Below, piece by piece: positions 1 to 7,374 of a stretch of 64,000 nucleotides of DNA. This DNA comes from Croceivirga sp. Its GTDB lineage: Bacteria; Bacteroidota; Bacteroidia; Flavobacteriales; Flavobacteriaceae. The first letter of the stretch is position 1. The number at the start of each line of letters is the position of its first letter. The notes below the pieces were generated by a model. The model was given only the letters and a program-made list of their open reading frames with translations. It did no database searches and was not told the DNA's origin. Made by a program: the position numbers and the translations under genes. Location of the stretch: the NCBI GenBank assembly GCA_028284665.1, contig JANQRG010000030.1:27511-91510 (forward strand). Direction: 5' to 3'.

Positions 1-68
1 ATCGAGGCGAAGATCTTTCCAAGGCCATTACCCCCCTCTGTAACCAGGGCGATGCGTTTTGTAGTCAT
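1..68 (-). CDS. SDR-family oxidoreductase, N-terminal fragment (runs off the window)
   Basis: Only the first 22 codons are present. The translation begins MTTKRIALVTEGGNGLGK, a short first beta strand followed by a glycine-rich turn of the TGxxxGxG type that binds NAD(P) in classical short-chain dehydrogenases; here Glu stands in the usual Gly position after Thr. The substrate cannot be told. The ATG lies 23 nt downstream of a promoter box with an AraC-type operator, the same leader length seen at two other sites of this regulon (10171 and 26086), which supports the start. Confidence 0.7.
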   Translation of the reverse strand, partial: MTTKRIALVTEGGNGLGKIFAS

Positions 69-91
69 ACCATAGTTCTTTTAGTGCACTA

Positions 92-152
92 CAAAGTTCC
101 GAATAGGAAGAAAGAAGAAATAACCACTTTCTATTACAAAATGGCAAAAATC
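92..152 (-). promoter_or_regulatory. Promoter with AraC-type direct-repeat operator, site 1 (SDR gene)
   Basis: Read on the minus strand, a GAACTTTG box (92-99) is preceded by GGTTA (121-125) and, 21 bp further upstream, by a degenerate TTTGCCAT half-site (141-148). The distance between half-sites matches the five other sites of this family. The gap to the box is 22 bp here and 23 bp in the others. This is the weakest member of the set. Confidence 0.5.
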
Positions 153-156
153 TTAA

Positions 157-1047
157 CTATAGCGATTGTCTGAACTTATTGGGTGTTGTACCACTATATT
201 TCTTAAAGAAACGGGTGAAATGCGTTGGTTCCTGGAAGTTCAGCTGATAGGCAATTTCGGCAACGTCCAAACCGGTAAAAGAGAGCATGGTCTTACTTTC
301 CAGGTAAACGCGTTGCTGGATAATATCCTTAGCCGTTTTCCCGGTTACTTGTTTGACCGTTGTGGTCAAATAGTTAGGGGTAACATTGAGCTGTGCTGCG
401 TAGTCCCCAACATTCTTCGAATCAATGTAAAGCTTATCCACCAGTTGTTGAAATCGCTGGGTAAGGACTTGTGCTCTTGAGAGATGGCGTTCTGTTGTCT
501 TATATCGTTCATAAATGGATTTGCAGTTGTACAAGACCGAAATCAGCATACCTTCCAGCATTTTTTCCTGATAGGGATGTGGGTTTTGGAATACCGATAG
601 CATACGTTCCATATCTGTTTCCAGGGACTGTTGTTCTTCGGGTGTCATTAAAAACACATTGTTTTCCGTGATTTTTAAAAATGGAAAAGTTTCGGTGAGG
701 TCGGGAATGGTCTGGGCAATAAATTCTCTCCGAAATTGGATATGGATCCCTTTTGTATTCGGATCACGAACCCATGAAAAAACCTGTCCGGGTACCACAA
801 ACCACAAGGGGAATTGGTCTAAATCCACTTGGTTGGTATTCAAATTGATCTTTGCACCAGCAGATTCGCTTAAAATACCTACTTGATAATACCCCTGTCT
901 ATAAGGAGGCATACAGCGTCGGGCCGAAGGCTCCAGCGACTGCATGGTAAAAATGTCAAATCCGGGAATATGGCTCCGATGATCAAACCCAGTTGCTTCG
1001 TGAATGTCATTACTGGTTTCGAAAACGGGAATCTCTTTTTTAACCAT
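157..1047 (-). CDS. AraC-family transcriptional regulator
   Basis: This is a 296-residue regulator starting at the internal Met of MVKKEIPVF; a start 7 codons earlier is also open. Residues 1 to about 150 look like a cupin-type sensor domain. Residues 195-296 form the double helix-turn-helix, with NVTPNYL in the first HTH and QEPTHFTRFFKK in the second recognition region. The regulator at 8506-9396 has the same length under the same start choice and the same QEPTHFTRFFKK motif, so the two are paralogues and may read the same operator. It lies 48 bp downstream of a 30-codon hydrophobic ORF that has its own AraC-type operator, so it is probably autoregulated. The ligand is unknown. Confidence 0.9.
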   Translation of the reverse strand: MVKKEIPVFETSNDIHEATGFDHRSHIPGFDIFTMQSLEPSARRCMPPYRQGYYQVGILSESAGAKINLNTNQVDLDQFPLWFVVPGQVFSWVRDPNTKGIHIQFRREFIAQTIPDLTETFPFLKITENNVFLMTPEEQQSLETDMERMLSVFQNPHPYQEKMLEGMLISVLYNCKSIYERYKTTERHLSRAQVLTQRFQQLVDKLYIDSKNVGDYAAQLNVTPNYLTTTVKQVTGKTAKDIIQQRVYLESKTMLSFTGLDVAEIAYQLNFQEPTHFTRFFKKYSGTTPNKFRQSL

Positions 1048-1095
1048 ACTTAAAAATAGCAAATTCAAACCAGGCGGAGAATGATGTTTGGTCCA

Positions 1096-1188
1096 TTAAA
1101 TGATATCACTTACCATGGCAAACCCAGCAATCATTATGATCACCGATACTGTCAAGTAAAGCAAAGTGACGAGTACAAACTTTTTCAT
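1096..1188 (-). CDS. Small single-span membrane peptide (30 aa)
   Basis: The product begins MKKFVLVTLLYLTVSVIIMI and is almost entirely one hydrophobic segment. I do not recognise a family. Support comes from position: the ATG lies 25 nt downstream of a promoter box with an AraC operator, close to the 23-nt leaders of other genes in this regulon, and the frame ends just before the AraC gene at 1047. It may be a genuine small membrane protein or the surviving N-terminus of a longer one. Confidence 0.45.
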   Translation of the reverse strand: MKKFVLVTLLYLTVSVIIMIAGFAMVSDII

Positions 1189-1213
1189 GATTATTTGATT
1201 TTGTTGTATACCA

Positions 1214-1275
1214 CAAAGTTCGTCCTGAAGTGCCCCTGGGTGTTAACCGAAACTACAGGATAAATGACCAAAATC
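1214..1275 (-). promoter_or_regulatory. Promoter with AraC-type direct-repeat operator, site 2
   Basis: On the minus strand a GAACTTTG box (1214-1221) is preceded, after 23 bp, by TTTCGGTTAA (1243-1252 region) and, 21 bp further, by ATTTTGGTCAT (1264-1274). Half-site sequence, 21-bp period and 23-bp gap are shared with sites upstream of 8394, 10171, 26086 and 33678. The unit served is the 30-aa ORF plus the AraC gene at 157-1047. Confidence 0.7.
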
Positions 1276-1332
1276 TACTGTGCCTACATAAAATCAAAAA
1301 AGCAAAATGAAAACATTACCAGCCTTTACCCT

Positions 1333-1947
1333 TTAGAACTCCTCAATGGCCGCCATGATATGCATCCTCGCTGCTTCAATAGCAGCGTTTTTGGCATTCT
1401 CACCATAAAAAGCTGTAGGTTCTATTGGAATGAAGGTGATTTCCGGTATACCAATGAATCCGAAAATCAACTGCAAATACGGTTGCACAAAATCCATAGG
1501 TGCCGTAGATGCGTCGGAATAAGATCCTCCCCGACTGTTGAGTACAATTACTTTTGTATGGGTTACTTTCCCTTCATACCCGCTTTCGGACATCGTAAAT
1601 GTCCTTCCCGAACGGACAATATGGTCAAGATAGGATTTCAATACTGATGGAATACCAAAATTGTACATAGGAACGCCTAAAACAAGCAGATCAGCAACAA
1701 AGAGGCGATCTACCAGTTGGTTGGATAGTGTCAATTCCTTGGTTATTTCCGGGGTATGTTGGTCAATAGGCACGTACATGGCTTGAGCATACTCCTGGGA
1801 AATATGGGGAGGGGTCTCTCGTATCAAATCCAACCGGTCAACCGTTATGGACTGCTTTTGTCGGAGTCGGTCGATAAACGATTGTGATAGGGCTCTGGAA
1901 ATCGAATTTTCAATTCTAAGGCTACAATCTATGTGAAGTACATTCAT
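1333..1947 (-). CDS. azoR: FMN-dependent NADH:quinone oxidoreductase / azoreductase
   Basis: The 204-residue protein has the usual length of AzoR. It has a flavodoxin-like start (MNVLHIDCSLR), the PMYNFGIP loop at residues 93-100 that contacts FMN, LDHIVRSGRTF at about 107-117, and SRGGSYSD at about 138-145. The family reduces quinones and azo dyes by two-electron transfer with NADH and often protects against electrophilic quinones. It starts 22 bp after the DUF6194 gene and is probably cotranscribed with it from the WYL-operator promoter at 2444-2478. Confidence 0.9.
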   Translation of the reverse strand: MNVLHIDCSLRIENSISRALSQSFIDRLRQKQSITVDRLDLIRETPPHISQEYAQAMYVPIDQHTPEITKELTLSNQLVDRLFVADLLVLGVPMYNFGIPSVLKSYLDHIVRSGRTFTMSESGYEGKVTHTKVIVLNSRGGSYSDASTAPMDFVQPYLQLIFGFIGIPEITFIPIEPTAFYGENAKNAAIEAARMHIMAAIEEF

Positions 1948-1969
1948 TTTTTTGTTTTTAAGATGTGTG

Positions 1970-2428
1970 CTATTTGTTTCGTTTGCTGAACTTTTGAAGT
2001 ACGTTTTGATAAGCGATATCCAAAAACGTTTGTATCGTTTCCAACTGGTCCTTTGAAGGGCTATTCATGGCTACCCAACCCATCCAGGCATAGATTGGAT
2101 GAGGCATAAGAACCCGTAAAGCAGTAAAGTCAAAATCCAATTGTATCACGTCTCCCTTCGGAGGGCGTTTTGGGGTGATCCCAAATAGCTTTTCGTATGC
2201 TCTTTTGCCAACACCAAAACTTATCCGATAGATCCCATCTCTGTTGAGAACAGATGCTTTGTCGTTGGGGCCATCACTTTCCTTTATCGTGCTGAGGTAA
2301 ACCCCTTTGGGCAAGAGACCCGACGGGTTGTAAAAAAAACTTCGCTCACGGTAAGCGTCGATAACAACTATTCCCGGATAGGTGTTTACGATCCAATTCT
2401 CAAGTTCACTGGGCGTCATGATCCTCAC
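1970..2428 (-). CDS. DUF6194-family protein
   Basis: The 152-residue protein matches the DUF6194 pattern as I remember it: an early FFFYNP-like segment, a FGVGKRAYEKLFG block, DFTALRVLMPHPIYAWMGWVAMNSPS, and a C-terminal helix with AY. The function is unknown; MmcQ/YjbR-like folds are a possible relation but I cannot show this. I know the family best from actinobacteria, so transfer is possible. It is preceded by a WYL-type operator and followed by azoR, which suggests a stress or detoxification setting. Confidence 0.7.
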   Translation of the reverse strand: MRIMTPSELENWIVNTYPGIVVIDAYRERSFFYNPSGLLPKGVYLSTIKESDGPNDKASVLNRDGIYRISFGVGKRAYEKLFGITPKRPPKGDVIQLDFDFTALRVLMPHPIYAWMGWVAMNSPSKDQLETIQTFLDIAYQNVLQKFSKRNK

Positions 2429-2443
2429 AATTTTTGATTGGAG

Positions 2444-2478
2444 CGAAAATAGGGGGGAAGCGTGACAACCCTATGTCA
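2444..2478 (-). promoter_or_regulatory. WYL-regulon promoter, operator 1 (DUF6194-azoR)
   Basis: The palindrome TGACAACCCTATGTCA occupies 2463-2478. Exactly 11 bp separate it from a TATTTTCG box (minus strand, 2444-2451), 15 bp before the DUF6194 ATG. The outer arm overlaps the stop codon of the WYL regulator gene. The same sequence and spacing recur at 4071-4105 and 4624-4658. Confidence 0.75.
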
Positions 2479-3192
2479 GGTAGTTCCGGAATTTTTTTGG
2501 ATCACTTCATGAAAGTAACCGGAAAGGTCGAAATCTCTTGGGGCAGTAGCCGCTTTGGGAATGCCCATCTCCTGGATTCGGTCCAAACGAAACTCTCTTA
2601 AGGCTTTTCGCAAGTGACACCACGCAATGACAACCCAGTTTTCACTGGTAAAATAGATCGCCAGAGGCTCAATATCGCGTTGTGTTATCGCATTATTGGA
2701 TATTGCGTGATACCACACACCAAGCACCTGGTGATTGGTAATGGCCTTTTGGATTTTTGCCAGGGAATCGCTTTTGGGGGCTTTTTTTTTCTGGGTAAGT
2801 GCTATCCTTTGGGAAAGCAATGCTGTTTTGTTCTTATTCGAATATTGAAGTACCGCCTTAACCTTAGTGATCGCCTTTTGATAATTCTCTATCAAAGACC
2901 TGTCACTGTTTGAAGCAATAATCTTTTCAATAGTAATAAAAGCATTGGCCTCTTCTTCGGTAAACATCACAGGGGGCAAATTAAAGCCATCCATCAAGGT
3001 ATAGCCTTTCCTTTCCTCAACTGCAATGGGAACTCCTGCTTGTTCCAGTGCGCGGATATCGCGATAGACCGTACGTGTACTGATATTAAATTTATTTGCC
3101 ATTTCTGCAGCGGTTACAATCTGTTTGGACTGCAGTTTTACCAAAATTGCGGCAAGTCGTGATAGTCTGGGAATTTCATTTTCCTCTGGCAC
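2476..3192 (-). CDS. YafY-type HTH transcriptional regulator with WYL domain
   Basis: The 238-residue protein has an N-terminal winged HTH (about 8-62, with TAAEMANKFNISTRTVYRDI), a short linker helix region, and a C-terminal WYL domain (about 145-225, including GVWYHA and FRLDRI). WYL proteins of this type act as local repressors or activators and sense small ligands. It is the last gene of a three-gene unit (dimeric-barrel gene, RidA-like gene, regulator) preceded by a TGACA-N6-TGTCA operator. The same palindrome precedes the flanking units on both sides, so it is the natural candidate for the binding protein and probably controls itself. Confidence 0.9.
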   Translation of the reverse strand: MPEENEIPRLSRLAAILVKLQSKQIVTAAEMANKFNISTRTVYRDIRALEQAGVPIAVEERKGYTLMDGFNLPPVMFTEEEANAFITIEKIIASNSDRSLIENYQKAITKVKAVLQYSNKNKTALLSQRIALTQKKKAPKSDSLAKIQKAITNHQVLGVWYHAISNNAITQRDIEPLAIYFTSENWVVIAWCHLRKALREFRLDRIQEMGIPKAATAPRDFDLSGYFHEVIQKNSGTT

Positions 3193-3657
3193 CTATTCTT
3201 GCGTTTTTATGGTGAATGAAGTAGTCAATCCAACACTAAAATTTCTTGGGAGCTTTGCAACCCCAAAGATCGCTCTTGAATGTTTGCCCTTGTCTTCCAA
3301 AATATTAATGAATAATTCAGAAGCTCCATTAACAACAACAGGTGAATCATCCCAATCCCCTGCGGATTGGAAATAAGCATCAATGTGATTTAACCCAATT
3401 ATAGCATCAAATCCAATTTTCTTATCCACTTGTGCCAAAACATTTAAAGCGCATAGTTGCATTGCCTTATATCCGTCCTCCGTTGATAATTCATCGCCCA
3501 GGCGTCCTTGATAAAGGTATTCTCCATTTAAAATTGGAAATTGAATGGCAATATAGGCTATTGTCTCCCGGATATTAACGGAAACATAGTCCCCACCAGG
3601 ACTTGAGATATCAGGTAATTTTAAATTAAACCGGGTAAGGTTTTTATGTGGATCCAT
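3193..3657 (-). CDS. RidA/YjgF-family protein
   Basis: With the start at MDPHKNLTRF the protein is 154 aa, the usual size of the longer RidA relatives. An earlier in-frame ATG at 3711 would overlap the preceding gene by 23 bp and add 18 residues without clear homology. Recognisable parts are GGDYVSVNIRETIAYIA near the start, LYQGRLGDEL, the central helix with ALNVLAQVD, and the C-terminal strand SRAIFGVAKLPRNFSVGL. RidA proteins hydrolyse reactive enamine/imine intermediates; this branch also contains members of unknown role. The gene directly abuts the WYL regulator (stop and start adjacent). Confidence 0.8.
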   Translation of the reverse strand: MDPHKNLTRFNLKLPDISSPGGDYVSVNIRETIAYIAIQFPILNGEYLYQGRLGDELSTEDGYKAMQLCALNVLAQVDKKIGFDAIIGLNHIDAYFQSAGDWDDSPVVVNGASELFINILEDKGKHSRAIFGVAKLPRNFSVGLTTSFTIKTQE

Positions 3658-3688
3658 ATCACTTAAAGTACCAAAACAAAGATACCCT

Positions 3689-3994
3689 TTACTGGCTGTT
3701 GAAAATTTCAAAATGCTCCAGGGTCATTGAATTTTGATCAATAACTTCGAAGATCTTTTCAGCTCCTTCCATAGCATTGATTTTTTCTGCTGCTGTTTTG
3801 GCCGATCTCAGATCCTCCCAAAAGACAATATCTAAGAAAATAGTGTCTTTGGCTACTGATGTTTTCCGTGCAACAAAACCAGGCTGATCGCTAACAAAGC
3901 TATTCATTTGTCGCATTGCATTTTTGGCGGTTTCGGCAGTTACCCCTTCTTTGGTTTTAAAATGTACCATTTCAACAATTGTGGCTTTTTCCAT
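3689..3994 (-). CDS. Dimeric alpha/beta-barrel (antibiotic-biosynthesis-monooxygenase-like) protein
   Basis: A 101-residue soluble protein with the ferredoxin-like repeat of the ABM/Dabb fold: a first strand VEMVHFKTKEGV, a helix, PGFVARKTSV, then DIVFWEDLRSAKTAAEKI and a final strand. No catalytic residues can be named. It is first in the unit with the RidA-like and WYL genes. The leader between operator 2 and the ATG is about 77 nt. Confidence 0.65.
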   Translation of the reverse strand: MEKATIVEMVHFKTKEGVTAETAKNAMRQMNSFVSDQPGFVARKTSVAKDTIFLDIVFWEDLRSAKTAAEKINAMEGAEKIFEVIDQNSMTLEHFEIFNSQ

Positions 3995-4070
3995 TTTTAT
4001 CTTTTTTGACCCCTTACCGCAACGGATTGCGATCAGGAGAATTAAACGTAAGACTATCTATTTCATTGGT

Positions 4071-4105
4071 CAAAGGTAGGAGGGGAGTATGACAGCCCTA
4101 TGTCA
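4071..4105 (-). promoter_or_regulatory. WYL-regulon promoter, operator 2 (regulator operon)
   Basis: TGACAGCCCTATGTCA at 4090-4105 is separated by 11 bp from a perfect TACCTTTG box (minus strand, 4071-4078). The operator covers the place where a -33 element would be expected and there is no TTG at the usual distance, so activation as well as repression is possible. Confidence 0.8.
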
Positions 4106-4121
4106 GGTAGTACAAAAAAGC

Positions 4122-4619
4122 CTACTTCAAAGGGGTGCAAATCTCAATCAAAAAGCCGTCGATATCCCTAACATAGGCCACCACCTGGCCCCAGGGCTTG
4201 GTTTTTGGCTTTTCTTCCAACGTTCCTCCTGCTGCTATTGCAGTATTTACTGCGGTGGCAACATCCTCGGTGGCAAATGCAATTTCAATCCCAAAGGGTT
4301 TAGCATTCAAGGTACTTTTTTGATATCCCTTACTCAAATTTGTATCCGCCAGTTGGAAGTTTGCAAAAGATAGGGTAGTTGTTCCCGTATTTACTTCGCC
4401 ATAGTCCTTATCAGGGGTCAGTAGTTTTTGACTGAAGCCAAAAGCCTCTTTGTAAAACTGTATAGATCTTTCCACGTTTTCAACATAAAGAATGGTGTAG
4501 GAATACGTAATCACGGTAGCGGTATTTGAGTTATTGGTATTGATGTGTCGCTTCTTTGTAGCATTTCTTTCGCAAGCCGTTAGTAAAAGTAATACGGTAA
4601 AAGAAAATAGCCACTTCAT
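4122..4619 (-). CDS. Lipoprotein with a VOC (glyoxalase-fold) domain
   Basis: The 165-residue protein begins with a lipoprotein signal (MKWLFSFTVLLLLTAC, Cys16) followed by a single VOC domain from about residue 37: YTILYVENVERSIQFYKEAFGF, then SFANFQLAD, FGIEIAFATEDVATAV and the closing DIDGFLIEIC. VOC domains bind metal and act in glyoxalase, dioxygenase or drug-binding proteins; His in the first strand is missing here, while Glu of the last strand is present. A lipid anchor is unusual for this fold and places it in the envelope. It has its own WYL-type operator only 24 bp upstream. Confidence 0.8.
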   Translation of the reverse strand: MKWLFSFTVLLLLTACERNATKKRHINTNNSNTATVITYSYTILYVENVERSIQFYKEAFGFSQKLLTPDKDYGEVNTGTTTLSFANFQLADTNLSKGYQKSTLNAKPFGIEIAFATEDVATAVNTAIAAGGTLEEKPKTKPWGQVVAYVRDIDGFLIEICTPLK

Positions 4620-4623
4620 AGGA

Positions 4624-4658
4624 TAAACGTATACACATCAGGTGACAACCCTATGTCA
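4624..4658 (-). promoter_or_regulatory. WYL-regulon promoter, operator 3 (VOC lipoprotein)
   Basis: TGACAACCCTATGTCA at 4643-4658 lies 11 bp from a TACGTTTA box (minus strand, 4624-4631). Only four bases (TCCT) separate the box from the ATG at 4619, so the transcript would be leaderless or nearly so. Confidence 0.75.
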
Positions 4659-4707
4659 GTTAGTAGTAAAAACCTTTACTTTTAACACAACGCAGTCGTA
4701 ATAAGTG

Positions 4708-5472
4708 TCAACGTAGGCCTTTAGGAAGGTAAAGCTTTAGCTGATTGGCATTTAGCGTGACGGCATCTAAATGTCCCATTTTTTTTCTATCCTCAGTAAT
4801 AAGATGGATGTGCAAATACGTATCATGATGGGTGAATATACCTTGATGTTGCGTAGAATAAAATCCAATGAGTTCTGCCGATTCCTGGTATAAATGGTAC
4901 TTTACTTGTCCTTTGTGTGCATCTTTTGGAGAACGTACTGCAGTTCCTTCCGGTAAATTCTGAATGTGGATGAGGGCTTGTGCCACCTTACCTTTTAATT
5001 TAAATACAAAAGGAGTTCCTTCATCATTAACTAGCGTTCCCAGGTGATCTTCCAAAGTCTTTAAGTCCCTTACTGTAGTGGGCAAATCTTGTTCTTCCCA
5101 CTCCTTTACCTGGCCGTAGACAAAAAAAGGAGCTGCTACAGCAGGGGCACGTACAACATTCATTGTACTATCACTAACTACCGTAGAGACGTAAGAAATA
5201 CCATTTGCAACGAGTATTTCTCCTTTTAGGTATTCCACCGGACCTAAGCCATAAACGCCGCTTTGATCGGCAATCGTATCCATCCGGATCGTTCCTTCCA
5301 GCTCCCCTTTCCATTTCACATTTTTCATACTTCCTGAATGTAGCACAGGACTGTAGGAAACCTCTTGAGCGCTTTTCTTTTTGCAACTTGTGCTGGTCAG
5401 CAGTAAGGTGAACAGAGAAAAAAAGCAAAACAGTCGTATCGCGATTATGGATATTGAAGGAGCACTTATCAT
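4708..5472 (-). CDS. Acetolactate decarboxylase, exported lipoprotein form
   Basis: The 254-residue protein has a signal segment ending in a lipobox (LLLTSTSC, Cys at about 30), then the acetolactate decarboxylase fold: GVYGLGPVEYLKGEILVANG (about 72-91), the PFFVYGQV segment, and the zinc site HIH followed 11 residues later by the His of GHLD. These match the three zinc histidines of BudA/AlsD, and the Glu of KGEI is also kept. The family turns (S)-2-acetolactate into acetoin. Most relatives are cytosolic, but secreted ones exist. The gene overlaps the end of the upstream hydrolase gene by 4 bp, so the two are translationally coupled. Confidence 0.85.
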   Translation of the reverse strand: MISAPSISIIAIRLFCFFSLFTLLLTSTSCKKKSAQEVSYSPVLHSGSMKNVKWKGELEGTIRMDTIADQSGVYGLGPVEYLKGEILVANGISYVSTVVSDSTMNVVRAPAVAAPFFVYGQVKEWEEQDLPTTVRDLKTLEDHLGTLVNDEGTPFVFKLKGKVAQALIHIQNLPEGTAVRSPKDAHKGQVKYHLYQESAELIGFYSTQHQGIFTHHDTYLHIHLITEDRKKMGHLDAVTLNANQLKLYLPKGLR

Positions 5473-6293
5473 TCCTGTTTGTCGTTTAAAAATGCCACTG
5501 CCTTAGCGATTACCTCAGGGGTACGTAAGATCCGGAAATGCCCGGTGTTTTCAACGGGGATCAAGGTTGCATTATTCCATTGTTTTTTTACGTTTTCAGA
5601 CCGTTCAATAGGAATAACGGTATCTTCTTTATCATGGAGGATAAGCGCTTTTTTCACCTGGAGAAAGCGAACAAAATCACTCACGTTCAGATCGGCAACG
5701 CTAAGCCCGGTTTCGGCTTCCAATTTTGTGATGAGTCGGTTTTTTACGTTTTCCGTAATACCGACCTGCTGGGCCACGTCGTTGATACGTTCTAAAAAAC
5801 GATCGGGCACAGTAAAAAGGACATAGGAGTTTATTACCAAATCAGGGTTTTGGTATAACGCATAGGTAGTAGCTACTCCACCAAAAGAGTGACTCACCAG
5901 TTTCGTAACCTGATACTTTTTGATCAATACACTAACGAGTTCGGTAAACTCAAAAAGACTGGTTTTTCCTCTACTGCTAAATCCATGTGAGGGCGCATCG
6001 AATGCATAGATGGTATACTCTTGTTCTCGTAGTGCCTGGATCAGATCGGCAAAATTCCCTGCCTGTCCTTCCCAACCGTGAATGAGCAGCACACTGTTGC
6101 TACCACCGGGCCAGGTGTACAATTGAATATCAAAATCCTGAAAACGAAGCGTTTCCCGATCTGATTGCTCTAAAACTGCCAGCTCATGAGAGCGTAACTT
6201 TCGGATCTGTGGACTGGTTAGTTGTTGATACGCAAAAGCAACCACCCTTTGTGGAAAAAGGATGGATGCTAAGTGAACAAGCTTTTTTTTCAT
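5469..6293 (-). CDS. Alpha/beta hydrolase
   Basis: A 274-residue protein of the hydrolase fold: oxyanion region LIHGWEGQAGNF (about 70-81), DAPSHGFSS, nucleophile elbow SHSFGGVATTY (GxSxG variant with S-H-S-F-G, about 135), acid in LILHDKEDTVIP and His in NTGHFRIL near the C-terminus. The complete triad argues for an active esterase or lipase-like enzyme; the substrate is unknown. It is coupled by a 4-bp overlap to the acetolactate decarboxylase gene. Confidence 0.85.
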   Translation of the reverse strand: MKKKLVHLASILFPQRVVAFAYQQLTSPQIRKLRSHELAVLEQSDRETLRFQDFDIQLYTWPGGSNSVLLIHGWEGQAGNFADLIQALREQEYTIYAFDAPSHGFSSRGKTSLFEFTELVSVLIKKYQVTKLVSHSFGGVATTYALYQNPDLVINSYVLFTVPDRFLERINDVAQQVGITENVKNRLITKLEAETGLSVADLNVSDFVRFLQVKKALILHDKEDTVIPIERSENVKKQWNNATLIPVENTGHFRILRTPEVIAKAVAFLNDKQE

Positions 6294-6317
6294 TTGGTAA
6301 TACGCAATTTGGAGGCC

Positions 6318-6511
6318 TTAATTTCCGGTAAAAATCTGAGTCCGGAAAGGAATAAGAACATAAACCATTACAGGAACAGGTAGTAGCGTAAGCACCTAAG
6401 TTCGTAAACCTATCGGCAATGCGTTTACTACATCTTCGAATGTCCTTAAAATCACTGTGATAAGCGGGTAAATGGGGTCCAGGTGATGACAGTTGATCTA
6501 AGCTTCTTCAT
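6318..6511 (-). pseudogene. Decayed copy of the 69-aa two-span membrane protein gene
   Basis: This stretch is a broken paralogue of the intact gene at 9962-10171. From the ATG at 6511 the frame reads MKKLRSTVITW against MKKLKSTFIVW of the intact copy. After a one-base frame change it continues IYPLITVIL against IYPAITVLL, then LPIGLRT, a TAG stop in place of Leu, and VLTLLPVPVMVYVLIPF against VLTLILVPLMVYLLIPF. One frameshift and one nonsense codon therefore separate it from function. Its start lies inside the last codons of the aldo/keto reductase gene. Confidence 0.8.
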
Positions 6512-7316
6512 AGGACTCCGGTTTTAACGTATACGACTGAAGATTTTCCATCAAGTGCGTTTGAGAAGATGTCCCGGGGATGGCGATAATATTGGGCGCA
6601 AAATGCAATAACCAGGACAGCGCAAGCTGATTGGAAGTCATCCCTTCTTTCCCTGCTTTTGTAACCGTCGGGTCATTCCAATTGCCTCGTGCTACTGGCG
6701 TATGTGCTATAAAAGCAATGTCCCGGGCAGAAGTAGCCCTCACCAAATCCTCGGCATTTCGATCTGCATAGTTGAAGGCATTTTGTACCGCATCTATGGT
6801 TGCCACCGATTGCGCTCTTTTTAGCTCCTCAGGGGTCACATTTGAGATGCCGAGATGTTTTATTTTGCCTTCCCGTTGCAACTGGGCTAATGCCCCTACC
6901 GATTCCTCGATCGGAATGTTGGGGTCTACTTTATGTAAAAAGTAAAGGTCAATGCTGTCGGTGTTCATCCGGCGTAAACTACCTTCAAGCGCGGTCCTAA
7001 GATAGTAGGGGTGACCGTTGGGAAGTACAGCCCCAGGTTGGTATTTGATAAAGCCGCCTTTTGTGGCGATCATTACCTGGTCTTTATAGGGACGGACCGC
7101 CTCTTCTACTAAAAGTTCTGAAGTATACGGACCATAAGCGTCCGCGGTATCAATAAAATTCACGCCATGTTCTATAGCTGTTCTGATGACGTTAATGGCA
7201 TTTTCCTTGTTTGGGGTATCACCCCAAATACCTGATCCTGTGGTCACTCGCATCGTTCCGAAACCAATTCTATTGATTTCAAAATCGCCTATTTTGAATG
7301 TTTTGTTTGTTTTCAT
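6498..7316 (-). CDS. Aldo/keto reductase
   Basis: A 272-residue TIM-barrel oxidoreductase using NADPH. The catalytic set is visible: Asp in FIDTADAYG (about 55-63) with the Tyr of AYG, Lys in IATKGG (about 83-88), and His in DLYFLHKVD (about 125-133). NADPH-binding residues follow in IAIPGTSSQTHLMENL near the C-terminus. The protein ends SYEEA, shorter than most relatives (about 280-330 residues). The stop codon falls inside the start of the pseudogene at 6318-6511, so the natural C-terminus may have been lost by a rearrangement. Confidence 0.88.
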   Translation of the reverse strand: MKTNKTFKIGDFEINRIGFGTMRVTTGSGIWGDTPNKENAINVIRTAIEHGVNFIDTADAYGPYTSELLVEEAVRPYKDQVMIATKGGFIKYQPGAVLPNGHPYYLRTALEGSLRRMNTDSIDLYFLHKVDPNIPIEESVGALAQLQREGKIKHLGISNVTPEELKRAQSVATIDAVQNAFNYADRNAEDLVRATSARDIAFIAHTPVARGNWNDPTVTKAGKEGMTSNQLALSWLLHFAPNIIAIPGTSSQTHLMENLQSYTLKPESYEEA

Positions 7317-7331
7317 GTTTCTTCTTTTGAG

Positions 7332-7356
7332 GCGGCTTCATGGGTTTGGAAGCCGC
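7332..7356 (-). terminator. Hairpin between hydrolase and aldo/keto reductase genes
   Basis: An 8-bp perfect stem GCGGCTTC / GAAGCCGC with a 9-nt loop; on the plus strand it is followed by TTTTGTTT. It lies in a 58-bp gap, between the AKR start and the end of the gene at 7375. Because the T-run is on the plus-strand side, its efficiency for the minus-strand units is uncertain. Confidence 0.5.
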
Positions 7357-7374
7357 TTTTGTTTATCGTATTTC

